Below, piece after piece: positions 12,590 to 25,900 of a stretch of 64,000 nt of DNA. This stretch comes from Liolophura sinensis. Lineage: Eukaryota > Mollusca > Polyplacophora > Chitonida > Chitonidae. Where the stretch lies: positions 9,858,001-9,922,000 of the forward strand of contig NC_088300.1 in the NCBI RefSeq assembly GCF_032854445.1, given 5' to 3'. The notes below the pieces were generated by a model, which worked only from the letters and a program-made list of their open reading frames with translations, was not told where the DNA came from and searched no databases. The position numbers were made by a program, and so were the translations under genes. Each line of letters opens with the position of its first letter. Position 1 is the first letter of the stretch.

Positions 12590-12695
12590 AGTTATTTATT
12601 TTATTGGAGTTTTATGCCATACTCAAGGACATTTCACCCATACGATGACAGCCAGCATTATAGTGGGAGAACCCTGGGCATTTTACCAAAGCTAA
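12590..12695 (-). mobile_element. SINE fragment
   Basis: TTTATTGGAGTTTTATGCCA, ACTCAAGGACATTTCACCC and CAGCCAGCATTATAGTGGGA match the 3' half of the window's main SINE in reverse complement. Diverged and truncated. Confidence 0.7.
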
Positions 12696-12859
12696 AACAT
12701 GAACTAGGTTGGCTTGATTTTATGTTTATGTACTTTCCTGACAACCATTCAGATTTCTTTATATTTACAAATTTCTTACTCATTTATTTTTTTTTTTTGC
12801 CCTGTCTCATTATTAACACATCAGGACAGTGCCTTAGATGAGAAAGCCAAAACAGTATA

Positions 12860-13500
12860 CACCCGACACAAACCAAAATAGGCCAATCTATTTTATACCA
12901 TTCACCTTTGGAACAAACCAAAAAAGGCTGATCCGCCTTATACCATTAACACTCGGAACAAACTAAAACAGTTTGATTCGCTCATACCATTCACACTGCC
13001 AATAAAGTAAACAGTCGCATATCTGTCTGATACCATTCACACTGGAAACAAACCCAAAATAGGCTGATCTGTCTTATACCATGCATACTGAGAAACCAAC
13101 CAAAAATAGGCTGATCTGTCTTATACCATACACACTGGAAACAAACCAAAAATAGGCTGATATGTTTTATTCCATACACACTGGAAACAAACCAAAAATA
13201 GGCTGATCTGTTTTATACCATACACACCGGAAACAAACCAAAAATAGGCTGATCTGTCTTATACCATACACACTGGAAACATACCAAAAATAGGCTGATC
13301 TGTCTTATACCATACACACCGGAAACAAACCAAAAATAGGCTGATCTGTCTTATACCATACACACTGAAAAAAAGTCAAAGCAGTCACATATTTGCCTTA
13401 TACCGTTCACACTGGGAACAAACCAAAACAGGCTCATCTGTCTTATACCATACACACCCGAAACAAACCAAAATATGGTGATCTGCCTCTTAACACTGGG
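12860..13500 (+). repeat. Minisatellite, ~46-bp unit
   Basis: About 13 units containing AAACAAACCAAAAATAGGCT and TGATCTGTCTTATACCATAC. The central units are nearly identical; the edges (12860-13010 and 13380-13500) are more diverged, as expected for an array homogenised from the middle. It lies in the probable 3' UTR of the ENTPD gene. Confidence 0.85.
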
Positions 13501-13948
13501 AACAAATGAAAACTCCAAAAGAAAAGGAAATCACAGGAGAGGACTTCCAGATAAACCCATTTAGGTACTAAAAATATCAACTCATTCATGTAATAAAGGT
13601 TCATATCATACATTTTTAAAAATCCACAATGGTCACATTACATGAAATTTAAAACAAAGTTTGGTGAAAGACATCTGGCTAGTTGTATCATAATTCACAT
13701 ATACAGTTTCTGTTGAACACATGGTGGTCCCCTGGACTTGCATGAAGTCCTAACACTGGACACCCTCCATGGTCAGATATTCACACATGCGACACTCCGA
13801 ATCTAGCGAGGCCTGTCTAGTCAAGCCACAATGAGCAGTCAATCTATCACTGGGTGCTTATGATGAGTGCATTGATGTATGAGTGCTCTCTCTTAGGGCA
13901 GGTTTCACGTCCAGTGTATGCTCGTAACAAATCCTGGAATGATCTCAG

Positions 13949-16900
13949 TCAACTGGTCTCTCCACTGTCCACAGATAACATGTCAAACATGGCCCCTAAA
14001 GCCCAGCTAATCTCCACACCCGCAATCTTCTTCTTCAGCTGTCAAACACACAAGACAAGGCAGTGGTTAGCATTGGAGCAGGTAGTGCTGTGTTGTACTA
14101 CATCTTCTGTGTCAGCAGTAATATAGACGTGTACAGGACGGTATTACTTCCTCATTATTCCTGATGATGATTCAATAAATGTCAATTCTCGATGTTGACG
14201 ACAGTTACATGTACACTGCAGATGCTTAACATAATGTTCTGTACGTGTGTATTTCAATGACTGGTTTAAAGATGACAACCAGCATTCACAGTTCTTGTAA
14301 TTAAAATTTACTCGTGTTTTTGCTCAGCACTTTATCTGTATTGATGAAGACAACACACTCAGGTTTATGGACAAAGAATAAAGGTACGACTCTGGACAAG
14401 CCACTACAAGAGAAACCAGGCTTACCAAAGGCAGGATGAAAACTTTGCAAATTAAAATAGTTCTCTGCACACCAATGTCACATCTGGCTCCCTTGGGAAT
14501 ATCTCACAAACCTGAATGGCACTGTGAATATATTTTCTTTTTAAATTTTAATATCTTGCATTCCCATCCTTGTTTGTTGACATATTACATAATATGGAAA
14601 TATATACAGCTAAATTTCAGTCAGTTTTGCATACTCACATATAAATGTTTATTGTCAGGTAGACCAAAACCATCATGTAACAGACTGTACATATACACCA
14701 AATCCATACACAAATAGGGCATCTTCTCTATAGGTTGGCCACATACTGAAAATAACAAAGTTCAGAATTAAACATGTGCCTTCATACATGTACATCAATA
14801 AGCATTCAGAAAAGTATACATCATTCTCCATTTCTCCCTCAACATTATTTATCTGTTTTATTTCAATGTTCTGTAAAATACTGGACTAAATAGGTGACCG
14901 TACATGCATAATGTTGTAAAACTTTCACAAAATACTGTCCATCCTGCCAGAGGCACTATGAAAAGAACATTTTGTTTTTTTGTACCAGCCAGATGGTGTC
15001 TTGAACACTGTTATAAGGGACTGCTTGTCGGAAAGCCCATGGAAAACCCACAACCATCCGCAGTTGTTTATAATATGGATAAGACGTTTACTACTTACTA
15101 GAATTGGCTTTGGTTTGGTAGTCAATTAAATGTATTTCTCCTCCATTTCCTTCATCTGTAACCAAAATACAGTCATACACCATACATAGTCATACAACAT
15201 ACATAGTCATACAACATACATAGTCATACAAAAATATACATATACGCAATCTCGTATAAAGCACAAAAACCCCGCAAAACCTGCACAATGCTATCTACAA
15301 TGCAGAATATCAGTGATGTTATATCTTTTGCTTTGTACACAATACATCTGACCAACAGATGGTGCCTTTCTGATTTCAGGATTGCATTATCAGCCATTGT
15401 TTTCTGGCTCAATCCAATTCCTACAACAGATGACCTCATCACAACTTTCTATTTTGATAACAAAGCCTATATTAAATCATAACCTTGGGCAAGACATGCC
15501 ATGTAGGAACTAAAGTACACGTACATCCCACCCATTCAGCTTCTAAAAACCTTATCAGTAAATAACTATTTTATTCTCAAAATAAATTTCAGATCACAAT
15601 AGCTGCCATAACCTATTTTCTCTACATAAACCCATGCTGTGCGAGCCTAGCTTCAACATACCTATCAACCCAGACTCCACCGCTCGGTCATAGTAATAAG
15701 AGAATATATACACAGGCTGAGTCTTCAGTTCTTCAACTTTATCCACCGAATAGTCACGACTGGTGATGAGCTTCTTCACACTGCTGTAACACCGCTCAAA
15801 CCCTCCACCTCGTGAAGAACGCCTGTAACACAACATGACAAGAGTACAGATTGATTAGAGCTCTCCTGGCTAATCATGAGCTTCTTCACACTGCTGTAAC
15901 ACCGCTCAAACCCTCCACCTTGTGAAGAACGCCTGTAACACAACATGACAAGAGTACAGATTGATTAGAGCTCTCCTGGCTCATCATGAGCGTCTTCACA
16001 CTGCTGTAACACCGCTCAAACCATCCACCTTGTAAAGAACGCCTGTAACACAACATGACAGAGGACAGATTGATTAGCCCACTCCTGGCTCATCATGAGC
16101 TTCTTCACACTGCTGTAACACCGCTCAAACCCTCCACCTTGTGAAGAATGCCTGTAACACAACATGACAAGAGTACAGATTGATTAGAGCTCTCCTGGCT
16201 AGTCATGAGCTTCTTCACACTGCTGTAACACCGCTCAAACCCTCCACCTCGTGAAGAACGCCTGTAACACAACATGACAGAGGACAGATTGATTAGAGCT
16301 CTCCTGGCTCATCATGAGCTTCTTCACACTGCTGTAACACCGCTCAAACCCTCCACCTTGTGAAGAACGCCTGTAACACAACATGACAAGAGTACAGATT
16401 GATTAGAGCTCTCCTGGCTCATCATGAGCTTCTTCACACTGACATAACACCGCTCAAACCCTCCACCTTGTGAAGAGCGCCTGTAACACAACATGACAGA
16501 ATACATATTGATTAGTTCACTCCTGGTTAGTCATGAGCTTCTTCACACTGCTGTAACACCGCTCAAACCCTCCACCTCGTGAAGAACGCCTGTAACAAAA
16601 CATGACAGAGGACAGATTCCTAGTCATGAGCTTCTCAACCTTGTGAAGAACGCCTGTAACACAACATGACAAGAGTACAGATTGATTAGAGCTCTCCTGG
16701 CTCATCATGAGCTTCTTCACACTGCTGTAACACCGCTCAAACCCTCCACCTTGTGAAGAGCGCCTGTAACACAACATGACAGAATACATATTGATTAGTT
16801 CACTCCTGGTTAGTCATGAGCTTCTTCACACTGCTGTAACACCGCTCAAACCCTCCACCTCGTGAAGAACGCCTGTAACACAACATGACAGAGGACAGAT

Positions 16901-19900
16901 TGATTAGCCCACTCCTGGCTCATCATGAGCTACTTCACACTGACATAACACCGCTCAAACCCTCCACCTCGTGAAGAATGCCTGTAACACAACATGACAA
17001 GAGTACAGATTGATTAGAGCTCTCCTGGCTCATCATGAGCTTCTTCACACTGACATAACACCGCTCAAACCCTCCACCTTGTGAAGAACGCCTGTAACAC
17101 AACATGACAAGAGTACAGATTGATTAGAGCTCTCCTGGCCCATCATGAGCTTCTTCACACTGACATAACACCGCTCAAACCCTCCACCTTGTGAAGAATG
17201 CCTGTAAAACAACATGACAGAATACAGATTGATTAGCCCACTCCTGGCTCATCATGAGCTACTTCACACTACTGTAACATGGCTCAAACCCTCCACCTCG
17301 TGAAGAACGCCTGTAACAAAACATGACAGAGGACAGATTCCTAGTCATGAGCTTCTCAACCTTGTGAAAAACGCCTGTAACACAACACGACACAGAAGAG
17401 AGATTCATTAGAGCACTCCTGACTAGCCATGAGCTTTTTCACACAGATATAACACCGCTTCAACCCTCCACCTCATGAAGAACGCCTGTAACACAACATG
17501 ACACACAGTAAACAGATGCTGTCCTCCACACTGATATAAAACGGCTCAAACCCACCAAAACCCTGTGAGGATTTCCTTCTTTTTAACCTGGCAGAGGGCA
17601 GATTCATTCAAGCAGTCCATGTTAGTGCTGATGTTATAATATGACTCAAGCTCACAATCACCTCCTGAAGCACGCCTGTAACACAACATGATAGAGGATT
17701 TATTTATTAGTGCAATACAGATACAACCTAGTTCAAACCCACTATGTCCTCTTGAGGTAAACGTCACAAAATTTGTCACTCACAGATGCATGATGGCTAC
17801 ATGATGATAGATTAATGGCTACATGATGATAGATTAATGGCTACATGATGATAGATTAATGGCTACATGATGATAGATTAATGGCTACATGATGTTAGAT
17901 TAATGGCTACATGATGTTAGATTAGATTAATTCCCACTATGACTGTCTTGTCACTCCCACAGCATGACTGTGTGTCTAGGTCATAAGCAGCTTCACAGGG
18001 GCTAAATCCCACATGTAACCTACAAAAATGCCCCACAAACAACAAACACTGGACAAAACATTCCTGCAGCTGGTCCCTTTGTACTCTTTTCATCTGACTG
18101 TTATTAACAACACAGCACTTTGAGTATTTATAGACCAGTTATGTCTAGAAAATTACCACTGACATCAATGCACCCTTTTTTTTTTTACCCAATTCTGGTT
18201 AACGTAGTAAGCTAAGGCTGTCTTCATTGCTACTATTCACATTTACATGACAAGTCAGAATAAAATACTGACCGACAAAATAAACTGACGAGATGCCAGA
18301 CTTCACCAGTTATAGGTGACCATTAGGACTGACGTAAACTGACGAGATGCTTGATTTTGCCAGTTATAGGTGACCATTAGGACTGACGTAAACTGACCAG
18401 ATGCCAGATTTCGCCAGTTATAGGTGACCATTAGGACTGACGTAAACTGACCAGACGCCAGATTTCGCCAGTTTAGGTGACCATTAGGACTGACGTAAAC
18501 TGACGAGATGCCAGATTTCACCAGTTAGAGGTGACCATTAGGACTGACGTAAACTGACCAGACGCCAGATTTCGCCAGTAACAGGTGACCATTAGGACTG
18601 ACGTAAACTGACCAGACGCCAGATTTCGCCAGTTAGAGGTGACCATTAGGACTGACGTAAACTGACCAGACGCCAGATTTCACCAGTTATAGGTGACCAT
18701 TAGGACTGACGTAAACTGACCAGACGCCAGATTTCACCAGTTATAGGTGACCATTAGGACTGACGTAAACTGACCAGATGCCAGATTTCACCAGTTATAG
18801 GTGACCATTTGCCAATCATCATACTGCTGTTGAAAGTCTGGTTTTACTCACTATGCTGCAGTGTTATGGGCACTTACTTCACAGGGAACTTTATTCCTTG
18901 ATGTTCAAATGTGCCATCATAGCTACGAGGAAGACAGTTGGAGGTGAGAGTCTGAGTCTGGGCGTCATGCTCAACAGCTGAAGGAGATAAATGCAAACAT
19001 GATAAACACTGGTGTCAAGGATTCCTTGTACCAGTATATCAAACAGTGAGTTCCAAGATTAAACTACTTGTGCATCTCAATATGTACAAGTACTACAGTG
19101 GTAAAAGTCTTCATGAAAATCTTTCATTTCATGTCTAATTTGCAAGTTGTAGAAACCCGTTTTACAAAGCTATCGCAGCACTACACAAGGCACATTTACC
19201 AGGGTGAGGTATTTTTTTTTTTCGCTATATGTTGCCATGGAAAATATGCCAGGTGCGGTTTATGAGTGCTTCATAGAACAGGATCCTGAAAGCTAAAAAC
19301 AATGCTTGATTATGTAGGGAATGCTTACTTGTGGCATGTTCTTTACCGCCCATGATCTGAAATCTGGCTGACATTAAACCCAGTCCCAGGTAACTGCAAA
19401 AAAACAAACAGTAAATAAGTTTAGCTTGAATGCCATTACAGGCATTTATGGGAATGCATATGTAAGTTTATTCAAATATTTGTTTGTTGTTTTTCAGATA
19501 TGCCGTAAAGTACTGACGCATAGTTTCCTGATATCATAATAGTCCTGTAGGTCTATGGATGGTGCAAGCCCCATAGATGCCAAACAGGAAACCCTTGCAC
19601 CTTACCTGACAATACCTCTTAAGCTACCACAGAACAAGCAATGCACATCTATTCTCATTGGTCAGAGAACTGTGGTTTTCTAGGACAACTCAATAAACAA
19701 ATTAACCAGATATATATACAAATAACATGCAAAATTTCATATCTCAGCCACATTACTTTCTTAATATCCAGACTTTTTCAGTGCTTTTCCAGGCACAAAA
19801 TTCACATTTCCTAGGCATATTAGAGTAATTATTCCACACTTACGCATATAGTTGAAGCTTAAAGCATGGTAAAATGAGCTTAACTAACTCAATTTGAAGA

Positions 19901-22900
19901 CTTTTTTTTTTACATTTACACAGTGTTGTACATAGCAATTTCACAAGTTAAGATATCCATGTATTATTTTACATGCACAGGACATAAATGTATACAAAGA
20001 TGTTTGTTGCAGAAGTGATAAATTCTTCTACCTCTTATGGACTCCTTGAAACTAATGAATTTTTCATAGCTTTCCATAACCTACAGAAAGAAGTTTCAAA
20101 AAGTTTGAGAAATCTGCCAGTTTACGAAGTTTTGTGAAAATAAGCCATAAAGAAAAAACCTTGCAAATATAGAGCCTGGGCACACATAACAGTGACTTAG
20201 CTATACCCCGCACAACAAACAGAAATGACAGACAGACGACACACATGCTGGAATCTCACACTGTGACACACACAAGTGCGAACAGCAAACTCATCTGACC
20301 TGTGAGTATAAAGCCTGTAGTTGGTCCCAAACAACTTGACATTAGTCAGGAAATCTTTTGGTGCTTTCTCATAGGTAACCTACAGGAAAAGAGAACAGTA
20401 ATAGCCATGACATTGTCTAAAATGTTTATCCAAACTGTGATGGTCACTCTCCCAAACAAAGCAGAGTGAGATGTGATGAAAGTTTGTGTCAGCAGCCAAT
20501 GTGTCAGTGGGTTATTGTATGAAAATCACATTTCTGACAAGTGCCATAAAAATTTAGACTAACAGGTTGTATTCTCTAGTGGACTTTTCTTTCAACAATA
20601 AACAAAACAATATGCGAAGGTACAATCTGTGAGACAATCAAATTTGGGACCTCCATGTAATGATGATACACACTTGCTCAAAACAAGAAACTGTGTGTTA
20701 CCCTTCTTTAACTTTTCAAGCCTACATAGTAAAAAGCAACCCTTAGATTAGTTAATGTAATAAGCAGTTATTTACCGGGTCATTAGGAACAAGGGTGATC
20801 TGTGTGGATCCCCCACCAAGATCTAAGGCTGCAACCATTTTGTTTTTCCCAGTCAATGACCCTGAAATAAAAGTGAATATTCAACTGTCCTGTGAGCAAC
20901 TCCATCAAATAGCAACTAGTGATACATAGTTGGGATTCAGAAAATAGAAAATATATTTGTTTCAGGCTCCAATTTCTGTTCCAATATTAGGCTGTCAAGC
21001 TTTTCAAATTTTGAGCTGTTGCCAAGCAATTGCTATGATCTTAATGATACTGCTTGGAGAGTTCTTTTACTGTACTCTTTGTCACAGTGAAGGAAATGTG
21101 AAATGAACAGAAAATGTACTTTTTCTCACCCAGAAGAAAATTCACAGTCATCCAACTGAAAATTCCTGCAATGAAAAACAGACTGACATTTAGGACATAA
21201 AACAATACAAATCACCACATGTGTGAGCGGTGTTTTTCACTGATCTAAACATGAGAAGAACAACATGGAACATTTCTAAGAAGATCGAAAGATGTAAGTG
21301 AGGACTTCAAAAAGATCTAAAGAAGAGAATAGGGTAGACTGGCAACTTGGACAAAGATCTAAAGAAGAGAATAGGGCAGAGTGAAAATTTGGTCAAAGAT
21401 CTAAAGAAGAGAATAGGGTAGACTGACAATTTCGACAAAGATATAAAAAAGAGAATAGGGTAGATTAACAATTTAGACAAAGATCTAAAGAAGAGAATAG
21501 AGTAGACTGACAATTTGGACGAAGGTCTAAAAAAGAAAATTGGGTAGACTAACAATTTGGATAAAGGTCTAAAAAAGAGAATACGGTAAACTGACAATTT
21601 CGACAAAGATCTAAAGAAAACAAGGAGCATGAAATGCTTGCACAAGGATCTCTGGAATTTATTATAACTACTATGAACAACTTTACCAAAGGTCTTAAGA
21701 TAATGGAAAGCATCAACAAAGATCTAAAGAGAATGGGAAATATGGGCACAGAAGAGAATCAGCAAAATCATCCCCTTCATAGAAGAAGAAAGTCACTTTC
21801 TTAAAGAGCTATTTTAGCCTCAAGACCTGTACGTCCTAAAACAAGATTAAATGATAAGGATCAAAAGTCAAAACTGCTATTTTAAATTGTACATTGAAAA
21901 AATGCATTGTATTAAAGCCGCTGTTGTTAGTTTGAGAAGATAATAGGAAAACAAAAGTTTTCTGTCGATTCCAACTTTGCCTGATGTGATGTCGCCCAAT
22001 AATATTAGACATCACATATCACTGATGTAGAGCCTCAAATGACATCATACTTTAAAACGCGTATGTCGTCATTCCAGCATAACTGACGTGCTCAACGTCA
22101 ACATTCATTGTTACATAAGGAATACTATGTCACAAGAGGAAAATTTTACAGAAACTACTGAGGATTTCGTTTTTGAGGTCTCTTTACATCCTCGAAAACA
22201 AGCCATATACATTAAATGATTTGTAGCTCACCTTCATCTGAGCCATCCATGATCTGCACACTGTCATTTTGGCTTCGAAATGGATAGCTCCTGATTACAC
22301 TGTGCACCTTCATAGATACAATCAAACATGTTAATGGTATGGTAACCTGTAACCACTACATCACCAAGCCAGATATGTCAATGCAGGGTTAATGAACAGT
22401 CTCAAGGGGATGGGGAGCAGCAGCAGATTCAGATTTTACTTGAGTTTTATCACAAATATTTTGACAGTTTCATGACACTGTTTGAACTGGAAAGTGTTTT
22501 GTCTAGCCTGTCATACAGTCCCTGTAATGGAATTCAAGAGACAATGATTAGTCTTGAAGGAAATTATTTTATTTTGCATACTAATAGCATGCTTGAACAT
22601 ATATGTAGGTTATGCCCATAACAGGTTTATATTTTGGGGAAAAAATAAATCTCACAGTCTGCCCTAGTAAATAGACTTTCAAGTTAGGCATTTAATTGGC
22701 TGGCTAATATTTTAAGTTGAAAACTGCCAGTGGTGAACAGATGTTATTTATTTATTTGATTGGTGTTTTATGTCGCAATCAAGAAACAGAGCCAAGGGAA
22801 ACCCACAACCACCCCACAGGTTGCTGACAAGTACCTTCCCAAGTACGGCCAGAGAGGAAGCCAGCATGAGCTAGACTTAAAATGTTGGTGAGAGGCTCCT

Positions 22901-25900
22901 GGGTCATTGTGCTCAGCTGGCACGCCAAATGCCTTGGCCACGTAGGCCCTGACAGATGTTTATATAACTCACCTGATTTAATATGACTTCAGCTTGGTTG
23001 CCTGGCAACAGCCTTAACCCAGCTGTGGCTTTTAGAGCTACGGGAGTCTTCTTTCTCTTAGCAAGCGGGATTTTTGTCAAGGCAAGGTCCAATAACGGAA
23101 CTAAGCTTTTGGCACCCTGAACATGCAACAGGTCAGCAAAAATATCATACACAAATCTAAATATCACTTAAGACAGAAGAAATGTACAGTACAAAATCAT
23201 TTTGTATTTACAAAACTGATGGCCATATGCTAGAGCATTTACAACCATTTACATTACGTCTCAATTCCAAATGAGTGGCATGTCTTCATTTCAATAGGGG
23301 AGTTTCGAGTTCGAACTCTTCTATCGCTGAAGGTAGAAATAGTTCTACTGTATCACGTGACCTGTCACTGATATTATGCAACCATTGCGGGATCACATTC
23401 ACTACAACATGGGTGTCTGCAAAAAGTTTCCCACACAATTGTTTCGAGCATACAAACGATGGAGAAAATTGAGGAGTTGAATGTTTGCGAGCTTGAGAAG
23501 TTTCTAAAGGAAAAAGGTATCATTTGTGCCTCTGAAACATGGTGGGACAAGTGATCGGTAATTTAATGTCTACAAAGGTTGATCAACATTTTTCACAAGT
23601 TACATGATACAGGCAGGCTGTTTTTACCCTCAACAACAAGAGAGTTCGAACTTGAAACTCCCCTATTCAATAGGCACACCATATTATCAATCTTAGACAT
23701 ACTGTAATGAAGAGAATCCTTCAAAAACTCCCAAAAGCAGTGTTTAAAAGCATGTGTTAGCAAGGTACAATGAGGTACAGCAACTAAACAGCAACATGTA
23801 TTTGTTCCTGCTGATAACCAACAAGTATAACATGTCTTAACAAGACATTCAGAGAACACTGGTAGCTCACCTGATTGAGCAATTCACAAAAACTGCATAA
23901 TGTTCAAATGGGGTGATATGTTCAAATGTGGACCTCCAAACCAAAATGAAGTAGGACGACATGTCATTCACATGTCAGATATTGTTCTCAGATATTCCCA
24001 GACTTATAGATATTATCAGCTTGGAATATAGAGTTTTGAGTATGATACATAGAACTTTGAGTACAACATCACAATAAAGAATCTGTCTTAACTGGACTTG
24101 GATAGTGGTTAACACCATACTCAATAACAGTTCACTATACACAACAGCAGTCAGCATTATGGTTGAAATGTGTCTTCAGATTGCCCATTTAGCTGTATAC
24201 ATGAAAAGCATTAATATAACACTATGTACCTGAATGGGTGTACAGGCGAGTTAAAAAACAAGCAGGCACTGAGACATGTAACTTCATTTACATCTACATG
24301 TACCTCATTTCCTAAATTCACAGATATCAATAAGAAAAACAAAAAAAAAACAGCCCACCTCACTTGGCTGCTGTCTGTAGTAAGAAAGGCCTGGTTTGAT
24401 TGCCTCAAATGTTTCATTCATCAGCTTTATAGGTGAATCTGAAATCACAGAAATACAAGGATTGGATGAAAACTAACCTATCACATACAAGTAAATACTG
24501 TACACAGAAAATTGAAAGTTTTCTCTGATTATAACCTAAATCATGTCTGCTGAATCAGTTTTCTGGTGGATCAAACTAATACTTCCTATTTATAGATAAT
24601 ATTTTAAAAGTCACACATAATCACAACCATTCACACATAATCACAACCAGTCACATGTAATCAGAACCAGTTACACATAATCAGAACCAGTCACACATTT
24701 TCAGAACCAGCCACACATAATCATAACCATTCACACATAATCACAACCAGTCACACATAATCACAACCATTTACACATAATCACAACCATTTACACATAA
24801 TCACAACCATTTACACATAATCACAACCAGTCACACATAATCAGAACCAGTCACATGTAATCAGAACCTGTCACACATAATCAGAACCAGTCACACATTT
24901 TCAGAACCAGTCACACATTAATTAACACCGGTCAAACAGTCAGAACCAGTTACACATAATCAGAAACAAGAGTGAATTCCACAAAGCCAGTTTTACCTCA
25001 ATCAAACATTTGAAATGACATAAATCACAAAAATGCATACGTCTCTTTCATTTAGGTTAGAACACAACAATTACATGTAAGCAACTTGAATTAAGGATTA
25101 CATCAATATCCCTCTGACAGTGAATAATTGTGCTGTTATAATAGATGTCATCTACATGAAGTTGAGACTTCCAAATGTGTCCTTACACGGATCTAACATT
25201 GAATGAATGCTCAGTTATATCCAAGGTTTCAGACACGCTATTGTGTTTTAATTATGCGATCTACCATGTAACTTCAGTTCTGACATACAGATTGTAGGAC
25301 ATTACCAATACTTTATAAAACAACATCGATAGAAAAGAATCTGATTTACTGGATTTATAATTCCTTTTTAAATCTATCGCATTGTTTACATGTGCAATCC
25401 ACAAGTTGCAGTCTGGAAGTCTTTGCGCTGAGTCATTTGCATGTTGTCTCATTGTTAAAAAAATAAATGTGTTAAACATTAAAGCCGGTTTATAATGGCG
25501 AATAGGTAGACCAATAAGACAAAGAAAGGACTGGCTGATCTTGGAATCACACGAACAAAGCATAAAATACACGTACATGTGTAATATTAAAGTTTCTATG
25601 AAAGTCATGTGAGTTGTTGATGGTTCTTTAATTAGCGTCCTTTATGCCACAATACACGAAATCAACATGAATTATAGGGCCTATGGTTACAAATGTTGAT
25701 CTACAGTTACTGAATCTAATGGATGTATTAGCTTATTGTCTAAGATTCGGCAAATCTGATATCTGAGGTCAATGCATTCCTATCAGTTTATTTTAATCAG
25801 TTCAGAAGTACTCGAGGTACTGGTAATTATTTTATTTACTGTGATCCATTACGATCCACCCAATCATGCAAAAATCGCGTTTCCTCTGTTATCAACATTT

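Larger units (their letters stand above)
11602..13948 (-). other. Probable 3' UTR of the ENTPD gene with poly(A) signal
   Basis: Downstream of the ENTPD stop codon on the minus strand, the first strong AATAAA I would choose is TTTATT at 11602-11607 on the plus strand. The region holds a 45-bp minisatellite, a SINE remnant and a 46-bp minisatellite but no convincing exon. If correct, the UTR is about 2.3 kb. An earlier poly(A) site is possible. Confidence 0.3.

Noticed and set aside
16324-16789. Minus-strand frames with [18 protein letters not shown], looking like extra ENTPD exons
   Set aside because: They are array copies of the start of exon 10; none is followed by a donor or by the rest of the exon ([11 protein letters not shown]).
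21307-21645. 112-codon minus-strand frame with 14-residue repeat ([14 protein letters not shown])
   Set aside because: Produced by a 42-bp minisatellite in an ENTPD intron; no splice or start support.
24605-24970. CRISPR-like regular repeats
   Set aside because: Contiguous 20-bp minisatellite without spacers, in an animal intron.
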